From contig NC_056546.1 in the NCBI RefSeq assembly GCF_910596095.1, positions 12,425,925 to 12,489,924 of the forward strand: DNA of 64,000 bases, read 5' to 3'. Each line of letters starts with the position of its first letter. Position 1 is the stretch's first letter. The notes under the pieces were generated by a model. That model was given only the letters and a program-made list of their open reading frames with translations, had not been told where the DNA came from and did no database searches. A program made the position numbers and the translations under genes. This DNA is from Thunnus maccoyii (taxonomy: Eukaryota; Chordata; Actinopteri; Scombriformes; Scombridae). Positions 12,568-23,220 of the stretch are shown here, piece after piece.

Positions 12568-15500
12568 TCAGTGTTGCAAGAGGAAGTTGGTTGCCATGTT
12601 GATGTCGTTGTTTGAAGCTCTGAGAGCCTCGAGGGCATCAATCCTGGAAAAGCCCATTTCTACTAACATCGCAACCTGCAGGAAAAAAAAAAAAAAAAAA
12701 CATCAACTGATTCAGTTTAGAGGGCAGCCGCAGACAAATAATCACCTGGGAATATTTCATGAGGGTGCCCACACATTAAAAGCATTCAGTCCTGTAAGTA
12801 AGTAAGGCGTAGGTGGGCCAGAAAATCAAAAGTTAGTAGTCTGTCTGTCTATGAAGATTTTAAGACATCCAGGTGATAATATATGCAAAAGAATATCTAG
12901 AAATTACTACCAGAGAAAACAAGACCAGGGGAACCCAGAATAAAGGCACACATGTGTAAACACACAGAAACACACCTGCTCCTCTGCAACTGGAGAGTTG
13001 TCCAATAGCGGTGGCTGTGTGGAGGGCTGCGTCTGAGCCTGTGGGCGAGGCTGCACTGGATGACGGTTCTGTCCTCTGTGTCTCAGGGAGGGGAATAACC
13101 GGGTCCACTGTAACAACCCAGCCTGCACAAAGACGCATACACACACACACACGGAGGAAGAATCAAGTAGATTTCCACATATGGTTGTGTAAATGCATGC
13201 ATGTAGATGTGTGTGTGCTTTTTTTAAAGAAAGAAAGTGTGTATGTTTGCTGAAGGTGAGTAACAGGTAACTAGCAGGTTTAATTAATTTCAAACATTGT
13301 GTGCATGTCAGTCAATGTATTGGTGTGGCAATAAGTATGTGTCCCTCTACCTGTGGTTGTTGTCTGGTGTTCCTCCTGGCCTCGTTATATTGTGCCAGCA
13401 GCAGTTGTTGGTCGAGCATGTCCATCCTTTGTTGCCTCTGGATGTCCAGTGTGGCTCCCATCCCCAGTGGTGTCTCACTGGTTGGTTGGGAGCCTTGACG
13501 ACCAGAGATGTCAATAACACATTAATCAATAACAAACTGACTTGGGGTGAAAAAGAAAAAAAAAAACTTGTAAAAAAAAAGTTGGTAACAGTTTTCAAGA
13601 TGTGCATCTGTTGCTTATGAACAGAATAAATATTTTAGATGTCCTGTGCTTCACATCAATGTCCTATCTTTTGAACATAGCGGTAACTACACTAGATTGC
13701 TGTTATCATGCTTCAGTTACAGGACAAAATGTGGAAAGCCACATTGTTTGGTACTGACTATTTTCAGGCAGATAAACACTGTTTCACAGTTGAAAGGCTT
13801 TAAATGACCATGCAGGACATTACAGAGTGGAGAGGAAGAGCTAGTCATGGCAGTATGTTTAATGTAAACAACTTTTCCTCTCTGAATTTTTCTAAAAGAA
13901 ATACTTCAATCACTAAAAGGAAACATGAGATTGCTTTAGCTAGTTAGCATAACTGTAAATATAGCAAATTATACAATTACAATAATTTCATCAGGAAAAA
14001 TGTGAAAAATGTTGAAAATAAGGCTAACTTCTACCAACACTGAGAGAATCTTTTTAACACAGTTGACAGTTTCAACCTTACCTCCAGGTTTTAAATGCTT
14101 GTTATTAAAGATATTATGCTAATGCCATTAATCATTCTGGATCATTGCACTGATCTAATGCCTTAAATGTATATGTTATTATTCCTCAATTAGACAGAGA
14201 CAGATAATAACTCCATGTCAGGCCCTGCAACACCGATCAATATGCAAAGGATTTGCACAGGATTTGTAGATGTGATTACTAATGGTTGGACTCACTTGAG
14301 AAAATGGGCTCCAGAATATATCGTCCAATACGAGACACCCAGGCAGGCACAAAGAGGAGCTTCTGCAACCGGAGAACATCAGAGTGGTACAGTCCACCTG
14401 AGATCTGAAAGGCAAGTTAATGAAAAAACAATGGGTGTATATACTGTATATATATATAGTATTGAAGTCACAAGCCATAAATCACATTAAAACCATCACT
14501 AAGCAACACTGCAATGCCAATCGACGGAGAATTAACACTCAACTCTACACCTGTGCTTTTTAGCTGCCTTAGCTCATTATTTTGGTTCTGCTGCCCATAC
14601 ATTAACCCTGTGCTGAGTCTTACCACCCTGAACAACCAACTTGTGCCCACTAGTGGTTATAAATGACCCCATGCAGTACCAGTAAACTTCGTCAATACAA
14701 GGTAAACAAAGACAGGAAGTTGACTACTCACCAGTCCACTGAGTGCAAGGAGCCACATGAAGGGGCTGGAAGTCAACAGCTGTACCACAGAAGGAAGAGA
14801 GAAGAAGACAGAAACCATGACGATCAGAATAGTTGGAAGGCAAGTATTCTCAAAAATTCTCATGGGGAGTAAAAGAGAAAGCAAAACAGATACATAAATG
14901 CCCACACTAGCAAAGTATGGACTTACCTGTAAGCCAACAATGTAGACCAGAGACTTGTTGGTGATGTGGATCTGGCCCAGGACTTGGGTGACTGGCATCG
15001 TTGGGATCGACAGGTAGAAAGGCACAAACAAAGAGAAGACTGGAGCGAGCCTGCAAGAGGTCAAAGGAACAAGTCAAGAGAATGTGGATGACAGAAAAAA
15101 AAGGATTGAATGAATTTAAACAAAAACATGAAAATTTCAATGATAACAATAAAATTTCAGGTAATCCAAAGAAAGAAAGACAATGCTAGGTTTGGGGTGT
15201 TGAGCTTTTGGAACTAGTCACTTATCATTTTATTAAGTCTGTCAAGCTGTTTTTACTTCCCTCTTTTTGTACTGCTGTCACAGTCCACCATCATCTTAAT
15301 GCTGTACACCCAAATATATGTAATACCCAATATGAATACTGGCCAAGACTAACAAAATGACATGTGGAGGTGGAAAATACAGGTTTGTACCAGTGACATT
15401 GTAAACCCAACTAAATACCAGACTATTCATATTTTGAATTACAGGATCCTCAGTAGCTATTAAAGTGACCAAAAAGCTATTTCCTTTTAAGAGATACAGT

Positions 15501-18305
15501 ACATGCATTAGCAAAGCTCAGCATAAACTGTAGCTACTAAGGTGACCGTGCTACTCACAGTCCTGCAGGCAGCTCCTCCACCTCATAGTCAAACAGAAAC
15601 TGGAAAGCCTGAGCCAGCAGGAAGTCCATCAGCGCAGAGAGAAACCATGTGCCCAATAAAAAGGACTGGAATAAAGATATACACCATTTATGATGGTTAG
15701 AAACAGGAAAATATAAATGACAAAATCTTTCTCTGTGGTTTTAAAGTGTAGCTACATTTTCAGGAACATAATGTCAGTGTCAAATGTTGATTACACGGCA
15801 AGTTACCACCAGATAAGGAAGTTCTGTGTCTTCTCCTCTAAAAGATGAAGTCGACACATGTGAACCTCATATTGTTTCTGAAACTGAATTAATGATTACT
15901 GTCATTATTAATTAATCTGCCAATTACTTTCTGGATTAATCTACTTATTGTTTAATCAATATGTCAGATAATTGTAAAAAAAAATGCCTGCTATAATCTC
16001 CCACAACCCAAAGATGTATTTAAATACCTAATTTTAACCGATTAACAGTCAAAAATTCAGATATTCAGTTTACTATCATGTACGACACAGAAAAGCTTCA
16101 CATCTTTACAGTTGAGAAGCTACAACCAGCAAAAATTGACTGAAATGATTATTTGAAGATCAAAATAGTTGACAATTAATTTTCTGTTCATCGACTAATT
16201 GATGAATCGACTAATCGCTGCAGCTTTCATAGATTCTGATTGATGATTATACTTTGAAGATAATCTAGAATCAAAGTATCTTAACATTGTGCTTCTGTTT
16301 ATAAAAGTAACTGAACACGAGATAACCCGGTGTCTTCAATGTGTGACACAGTGTGAAAACTGCAATTTAAAACATTAAATCCACTCATTCCTTTTGTTCA
16401 GCTGAGGATATCTGCCAGACTACTAAATCCACTATATCTATCTATGGATATATCAATATATGTATCTATCTGCTTTATCAATCCACATATCTGTACATCG
16501 ATCCATGATTTGGTACTTACAGCAAACTTCCTGGTGCCAAACCTCCTCTCAAAGATTCTGAAGTTATAGATGAGCAGGCTGCTACAGAACGAGTCCTTCA
16601 CGTCTAGACAGACCAGCCTCCCACACAACAACCTCCACACCTGCAGCACAAGGGAGAGCACAGTTATACACACACACACACACACCGGTAACACACAGGA
16701 AAAGACAGTCCACAGTATGCCTTCTTGTAATAATGGCTTTTCTGACGAACACAGTGTATATGACTTGAATGTCATGCCATATCTCACATATAAAAGCCAT
16801 GAAGAAGAGCTTCATGGCAATACAAAAACATTTTGAACAGTTTGACAAAATTATCTTAACTCAAAAGTCCAGGCTAGATTTTTCCATCATATTGTCATCA
16901 TCAGCAAGTGGAGTTTGTTTAGTTGTTATGGGGTGTCTGCTCTCTGAAAATCCCACAGGTGGTTGTTTATGGAGCATCATAACCCCTGTCTTTATTCAAG
17001 GATCATAAGATGCAGGGTGAAAGCTCCAGAAAAATATAGTAAATGGACCTTGAGTTAAGATTAATTTGTAATTATAGCTGCAACAATTAGTCGATCAATT
17101 GATTAGTTGTCAACTATTATATCAATCGCCAACTATTTTGGTAATCGATTAATCATTTTAAGTCATATTTTTAAAGAAAAAAAAAGTCAAAATTCCCTGA
17201 TTCCAACTTCTCAAATGTGAATACTTTCTGGTTTCTTTAGTCCTCTATGACACTAAAGTGAATATCTTGGGTTGTGGACATAAGAAGACATTTGAAGATG
17301 TCACCTTGGGCTTTGGGAAGCAGTGATCAACATTTTTCACCATCTTCTGGACAAAACAACTAATCGATTAATCGAGAAAATAATCAGCACATTAAATGAT
17401 AATGAAAATAATTGTTACTTGCAGCCCTATTTGTAATACTTTTCTACTTTCACATTCGCTTTATAAACAATCTTCTAGTCATTAAGCATGGTGAGGATGG
17501 TCTAAACAGTTTTAAAAAAGCTTAAATAATTGCTTGGCTCTAAGCCAACTCTTGTCCTAAATCATGGTTAATGTGCTATTCTCTCGAAAAGAAAAGGTCA
17601 AAGTTTGACACAAACACTCACACTGATAGAGACACACATCTGGACATACTCTTTGTTGTTTATAGTCTCTCTCACAAACACAGACAGATGTTGGACACAT
17701 TACCTGGTGCTGCTGGGTGACAGCCTGCAGACTGTACACGAACAGGTCTTGGTACTGAGGCAGCAGGGTGAGCATCACAGTCAGCCCATTGAGAACCAGC
17801 AAGAGGCCTTTAGAGAGAGGAGCCTTGTCTGTGCACAAAACATACACACACAGCAGTTTATACGACGACCTTCGCCTCCTACAATGAGCAGCTTTGTATA
17901 TGTTAAGGTGTTTGAAATATTAGCCACGAGTTTTGCTGATGGAAGAGAGAGAAAGAGAAAGGGAGAGGCGGGGCAGACACATATCCTGCTCAATAACACG
18001 GATTTGACTGGAGATTTAAGAGTGTAAAAACACCAGTTCCACTTATTTCGATTATTTCTGACGCTTAGTCAACAAACTATATGAAAACACCCCAAAACGT
18101 AGGTTATTAATTAACTAAACGCAGCTGTGACCGACACATACAGCCCCGAGCAAATGAATGACAGCGCAATGCTAACAGGCTAACGTTGCTACTGCCGTTG
18201 AACCTGACAGGTCGATGCGGGGAGAGAGCTGCGACAGCCCGGCTGCGGTTTAACGGCGGATGCGGGATACTTACACAGGCCCCGAGAACCGGTGGTGGTA
18301 AACAT
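12568..18305 (-). CDS. ubac2: UBA domain-containing protein 2 (ubac2), ten coding exons
   Basis: Known role: an ER membrane, rhomboid-like pseudoprotease with a cytosolic ubiquitin-binding tail; it works in ER-associated degradation with the gp78 ligase and holds FAF2/UBXD8 in the ER. Exons, in transcript order: 18275-18305, 17704-17828, 16521-16640, 15559-15665, 14927-15050, 14732-14779, 14296-14404, 13351-13493, 12976-13122, 12568-12675. They total 1,062 nt, or 353 residues (human protein 344), all phases agree, and every border has GT/AG. The start reads MFTTTGSRGLYKAPLSKG, close to the human N-terminus. Hydrophobic segments in exons 2, 4, 5 and 6 fit the rhomboid-like fold. Exon 3 carries CSSLLIYNFRIFERRFG. 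The final exon (residues 319-353) is the UBA domain, with the MGF loop in VEMGFSRIDALEALRASNND and the end NFLLQH. No frameshift or missing domain is seen. Confidence 0.95.
12676..14295 (-). other. ubac2 introns 7-9, non-coding parts
   Basis: Between exons 7 and 10 the introns (12676-12975, 13123-13350, 13494-14295) hold only short A-runs, short CA tracts and AT-rich sequence. I see no conserved-looking block, nested gene or repeat that I can name. In mammals G-protein-coupled receptor genes lie within this gene; no such frame is visible here. Confidence 0.5.
15879..16226 (+). mobile_element. non-autonomous DNA transposon-like repeat, copy 2, in ubac2 intron 3
   Basis: Same block order as copy 1: it starts ctgaaactgaattaatgatt, has aatctgccaattactttctg and agatattcagtttactatca inside, and ends actaatcgctgcagcttt. 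It lies on the far side of ubac2 exon 3 from copy 3 and in the opposite orientation. Confidence 0.65.
17076..17428 (-). mobile_element. non-autonomous DNA transposon-like repeat, copy 3 (inverted), in ubac2 intron 2
   Basis: Read on the minus strand this copy starts agggctgcaag and ends gttgcagct; on plus it opens agctgcaacaattagtcgat and closes gttacttgcagccct. The internal plus-strand phrases attccaacttctcaaatgtg and tcaccttgggctttgggaa are the reverse complement of blocks in copy 1. It is the best preserved of the three. Confidence 0.7.
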
Positions 18306-19039
18306 GGTGTCTTTGAGGAGTCACGGAGTCAAGACGGCGACGGTTAACCCCGAGGCAACGCGAAACTAACACCAAACAACCGAGGTAAAGTTGGAGAGAG
18401 GATCCATGCTGTGACCGTTGCGAGAAAGAAACAGGGGATCTCCTACAGGAGCCCAACACGCCCAAAAATCATTATTTCGCCATCAGCGTAGATTATATAG
18501 AAACTGACCTGTAGAGGGCGCTGCTGCTCTGTGTTGAGGAGCAGAGCATGCCATTAAAGATCCCCTCCAGATATGTTTTAAGATGTACAGAGAAGACTAC
18601 TTTGAATAATAATTTGTCTTATATAGTTTTTTTCACACAAAAAAGTTATCTCCTCAGACATCTCTTCCTTCTCCCTCGTTAAAAATTCAAGAATATCTGA
18701 CTATGCAAAAGTATTTCATTGTTTTCCTGCTGGACACAAGATGTCTCCTACTTCACTGTCCATTCTTAGTAGATGTGCACTGGAGGCTTCAAGTTTCCAC
18801 ATCACAGTTGCATACTGGACCAGGATTGTCTTCTAAACTGGTTGTGATGTCCCAAACCCTGCTCATAGGTACAGTACACTCCTTAAACTCAGATTTAAGG
18901 TGAGCACTTGTCCACTTTCAGCAGATGAATATGAAAGCAGCCTTCTAGTATCAAACCCTGCACATACATCATTCTGCACAGTGAAGCTCAACCAACCAAG
19001 TGGAGTAACAAGACTAAAAAAATATTATTTTCCATATTA

Positions 19040-19690
19040 TATTTTCGGTTTCAATTCATTTCAAACAAATTTACATTACACCTTAAATTACATAAAATAA
19101 CCAAAAGTAAATGAAATGTAGTTCTTTCCTCTCGCTGTCACACTTATGATCAGTGAACTCAGTCGCTGTGCAATAACCATGTAACACTATAATACTCACT
19201 GCACCTTATTTATATCTATTTTAATTTAAAATACAAAAAGATGAAGTAACATCTACACACATCATTCACTACTATATTTTTGAGCAGGTTGTATATTCTG
19301 TACATAACCACCTGCTGTATGTATACAAAGTCACTTTCTTACCCATTTAGTATGTATTTCAACACTTCTTGCAGTCTTCACACCTTTGCACTACTTGTAT
19401 CCTGTTGGCATTTTACAGTAACGGTTTCACCTGTATATAGACATTGTATGTTGTTGCCCACTTGTTGTTTCTATATTTATGTATCTTTTTTTCACCCATT
19501 TGTTTGCACATAATAGTGAACTGTTTATGTTTAATTATCTTTTAATCAGCTTGTTGTCCCTGTGTATCTCTCTGAAGATTTTTGGGTGTAAGTACATTGA
19601 GAGCCACCAGAAACTGGAGAGAAATTCCTTGTATGCGTAAACATACTTGGCCAGTAATGCCGATTCTGATTCTGAAATAAAAATTACAGA
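19040..19690 (+). mobile_element. LINE-like 3' end remnant
   Basis: The stretch is rich in short T/A/C phrases such as cctttgcactacttgtatcc. It ends with ccttgtatgcgtaaacatac, then cttggccagtaatgccgatt and the duplicated ctgattctga, followed by ataaa. An ending of the aagctgattctgattctga kind is typical of a teleost non-LTR retrotransposon 3' UTR. No reverse transcriptase frame remains. The left border is a guess. Confidence 0.45.
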
Positions 19691-22210
19691 ACTGGAAAAC
19701 AAAATTAGGCCTATTATCAACATTATTATTGTTGTTATTGTTGTTGTTGCTGTAGAGTACTTATCAAGCGAAATGCAGAGGCATTATCACAGCTGCAGAC
19801 AGATATAAGTGAAAACAGTATACACAGAAAAATGAATAAAACATACTTATAAGAAACAGATTAAAAGAAGCCCTAAAAAGAAAAAGAAAATGTTAGTGCA
19901 GCAAAACTAGAACCATGGGAGAGCTGAGGTACGACAGATTATGGTCCCTGTGCACCACACCACAGTGCATCCTCACAGCAGTCAGAGCAGGTTCATCTCC
20001 ATTTGAATACTTTTTCTGCCTGGTGACCACTAATGCTTACTTAACCCCCTGGGAGAGCATGTTGTGAATCACTGATCTAGCAACTGCAGGACCCCTGCAG
20101 CTGGGATTTAGTGTCTTGCTCACAGGCATTTCAGCAGGGTATAGATGCAGTGGCCAGTTGATCCTCAGGATGAAGGGCAGTCTCCTTACCCGTGATGCCA
20201 CCCTGCTGACAGACAGGGTATTCCCAGGCGCTGAAGCACCAGTCTGATCATGTTTGATCCTAAGCCTGGTCCTCTATGACCATTTTGTAAAATGTGTTTA
20301 TGGATCGGATATGCATACAACCAGCCGAAAGGGAGTGTTTCATGTCTCAAAGCCATGTGGTCAGCTCTCTGACAGAGTGATAGCAGTGTTAATTATCCAT
20401 GGGGGCCTTGAGCAGGATGTGTAGCTGCACCAAGTCCAGATTAATGGCTTTTTATTATGGTCCTCTGCCCTCACGCACAGAGTGTCATATCTTGTCAAGG
20501 TCCAGACTTCCTTGCAGTCTGTGTCTTACAACACACACTGCCAGTTTTATTCACATCAAACAGTGTGTATACCTTCATGCCTGGCTGTGATTGCTCCTGA
20601 GACAATTGATCCAATGCTTATGTTACGTCCAAGTACATCTGAAAAGATATGGCGAGCAGCTGTCTAATAGTGTTGCATTTCCTCATCGTCCACAGATGCA
20701 GTAGCGTGTTAGTTCCCATTGGTTAGTTCCCACCCATTAAGTCTATTTGGCTGCCTGTGGTCAGATGTGACTGCAAAGCAGAGCTCAGGAACAGCTTGCT
20801 AATTGTGTTTCAGACCTTCTCTGTCACTGATGTAGGAGTAAGGTCTAAAAAGGTTGTTTTGCCCCTGTTCTCAATCAAAGATAATCAGATTAAACAGCGC
20901 AGAGATGTGTGTGTGTATATATATATATTTATATATATGTGTGTGCGTGTGTGTGTGCTTACCAATAAAGAGACTCCAGATTTGGAGACAGCCTTGACTC
21001 CTGCTGTTTGCTTTGTTCATTAAGAGGAGATGAGCAGATGGTTTGCTGGTCTGTTGTGCAGTGCACACATGCGGGCACACACACAGACACACACACACAC
21101 GCATGCAAATACACATACACACATGCATGCTCAGTCCTGTCACCTTAGCTTTATCCTCCATTTATCTTTTCCATTACACATCTCTCGGCAGGACAATGCT
21201 ACTTGGTGAATTGTGAGGGGTGTGTGTGTGTGTGTATGCGTGTGTGTGTGTGAGAGAGAGAGAGAGACAGAAAGAGAGAGAGATACAAGGGAGTGTGAAA
21301 CAGTAGAGCGGCACTGAATGAAGTCACAAACCTTTTTAGTCAAGGCAGCCTCTGAGGTGGTCATCTGAAAAGCTGATGACTCATTCACACATTCATCTGT
21401 GAATCATTGCTATTCACTTGTCAGCCACTCTGTATTCAGGAAGAATTGCTTGTAACAGAGGTATTGTTTTAGTCCCACATCACAGCTTATCTGCCTGTGT
21501 CCAGGAAATGGCACACCGCACATTTAGACAAGGTTGCATGAGCAAAATCTGGTCCACTGTGAAGAATTTTTTCAGCACAACAAATGGTTTTAGAACAATG
21601 TGAAATATAAGACTTAAGACTTTATAAAACTTAATATTGCTTGCAAATGAGCATCCTGAGCTTCTACTGTATGTCCCAGAGAAAACTATCTGCTTAATAC
21701 ATATCTATAAACAACCACAACCCCTCACATAATTTATTACATTCATCCCTCAGCTCTCTGCACCAGTTGAGGAACGCCCGGTGCAGATTTACATGTCTCG
21801 AGCCACACTCTCTTTGCTTTCAGTGACCTAGAACTGTCCTGACTTTGGTTTATGATGCTTTCAAATATCTCTTATATGGATGCAGATTACAGATTCAAAT
21901 TCTTAATTACAGGATGAACAATTGATTTATGTTGCAAGACATATACAGGGCTTCAATCCAGACTGAGTCAGAAAATATTACTTAGTTTAATTAGATAAGA
22001 TGGTTCCATCTCCTGCGATGTTAATATTTGGCAGGGAAATATTATATAATGGCTACAAATTTTCATACAGCAAAATATCAGTTCTTTTTTTTTACATAAT
22101 TCTTCATTAATATCTTGTTTTATCTTTCTACAAATTTACTCATAATGTGCTTTTAACTATCTTTTGACCCTTGTTTAGCTTTTTAGGTCCGTCACACTTC
22201 TCTATCCTGC

Positions 22211-22233
22211 GGGGGGGGGGGGGGGGGGGGGGG
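22211..22233. repeat. (G)23 homopolymer
   Basis: An uninterrupted run of 23 G on the plus strand between gtcctctatcctgc-like sequence and tgaaacg. It could form G-quadruplex structure; the length is probably unreliable in any assembly. Confidence 0.9.
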
Positions 22234-22678
22234 TGAAACGTGATAAAAAACAAGCGCAGCCACAGAGAGATAGTGCAGCGTCAACATGTTTCAGTAAAGG
22301 ACAGCTTACACGTGACCCTGCTCACCACCTTCCCTGTCTGTCTGTCAATACTTACGTGTATGTTTTTGGAGATGGAGCAAGAATCAATGTCACATCCCTT
22401 CCCTCCCCACACCCTCACATATGTAAAAGACACACATGCATGCATCCCACCCTCTTCCACCACACAGACACATTAAAATGTTGAGGTTTTTTTTCACAGG
22501 TTGGTTTGTCTCAGAAAACAATCAATTAAGCTATATATATAAAAATCTACATTTCAGATGAGTTCAATGTATTTCAAAGAAAATCAATGAAACTAAACAT
22601 TCACCTAGAAAAGACAATTAGACCAACAATGCATTTAGAGACTGCTTGTGTGAAATAAAGAAAGAAGCAATGACACAG

Positions 22679-23220
22679 TTTAATAAAAAGGATTTGTATT
22701 GTTTGTATTGTCAAACTGCACTACTGCATAACATACACAATACAAGTCATTTACTGACTGTACAACATGCCATTATGTTTTTTTGATAATAATAATAATA
22801 ACAAAAAAAAAAATGATGACTATATATATGTACACAACTCTGTTACAAGTTATATTCATCACTTGTGTCCAGATAAACAGCACTGACAAAACAACTATGG
22901 TCATCTTCAGCTAGGATCTAAAAACCTTTTGATTGAAAGAAACACGGTCAAAAAACACATCATCGGAATAAAATACTGTTCCCACTACGGCCGAGATTCT
23001 GTGATTAATGCAATAAATTAAACAAGAGAAGGATGAAAAAAGTTCAAATGTCACCCTTGAAATGCAGGGATGCCCCCTTGAGGAGGTGGGGATGTGTATC
23101 TCGGATGCCACTGCACGACTGAGCGTGCCTGTCTATTGTATATCTCATAAATGAGGGCTCTTCATCACTCTGTTCTTCCATCCATCCACCCATTCATCCA
23201 TCCGTCCTTCCAGCTCGTCT
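22679..23220 (-). other. dach1: putative dach1 3' UTR
   Basis: Downstream of the dach1 stop the minus strand reaches an ATTAAA variant poly(A) hexamer (tttaat on plus near 22,679). That would give roughly 540 nt of 3' UTR. It contains a TTA-rich microsatellite (plus aataataataataac near 22,788) and a TGGA-like repeat (plus ccatccatccacccattcat near 23,181). The end is not certain. Confidence 0.35.

Larger units (their letters stand above)
18306..22678. other. intergenic stretch between ubac2 and dach1
   Basis: It begins with the ubac2 5' UTR and promoter area (GC-richer up to about 18,470). The rest is AT-rich with a LINE-like 3' end, CA/TG tracts near 20,900-21,270 and a long G run. I found no exon on either strand. 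The stretch near 19,920-20,330 has phrases common in fish repeats (gtgtcttgctcacaggcatt) but I cannot assign it. Confidence 0.5.

Noticed and set aside
12676-14295. Nested receptor gene inside ubac2, as in mammals
   Set aside because: No long open frame or seven-helix pattern on either strand in any ubac2 intron.
14657-15064. 135-codon minus-strand frame as one ubac2 exon
   Set aside because: It reads straight through the intron between exons 5 and 6; human similarity is confined to 14,927-15,050 and 14,732-14,779, which have proper splice borders.
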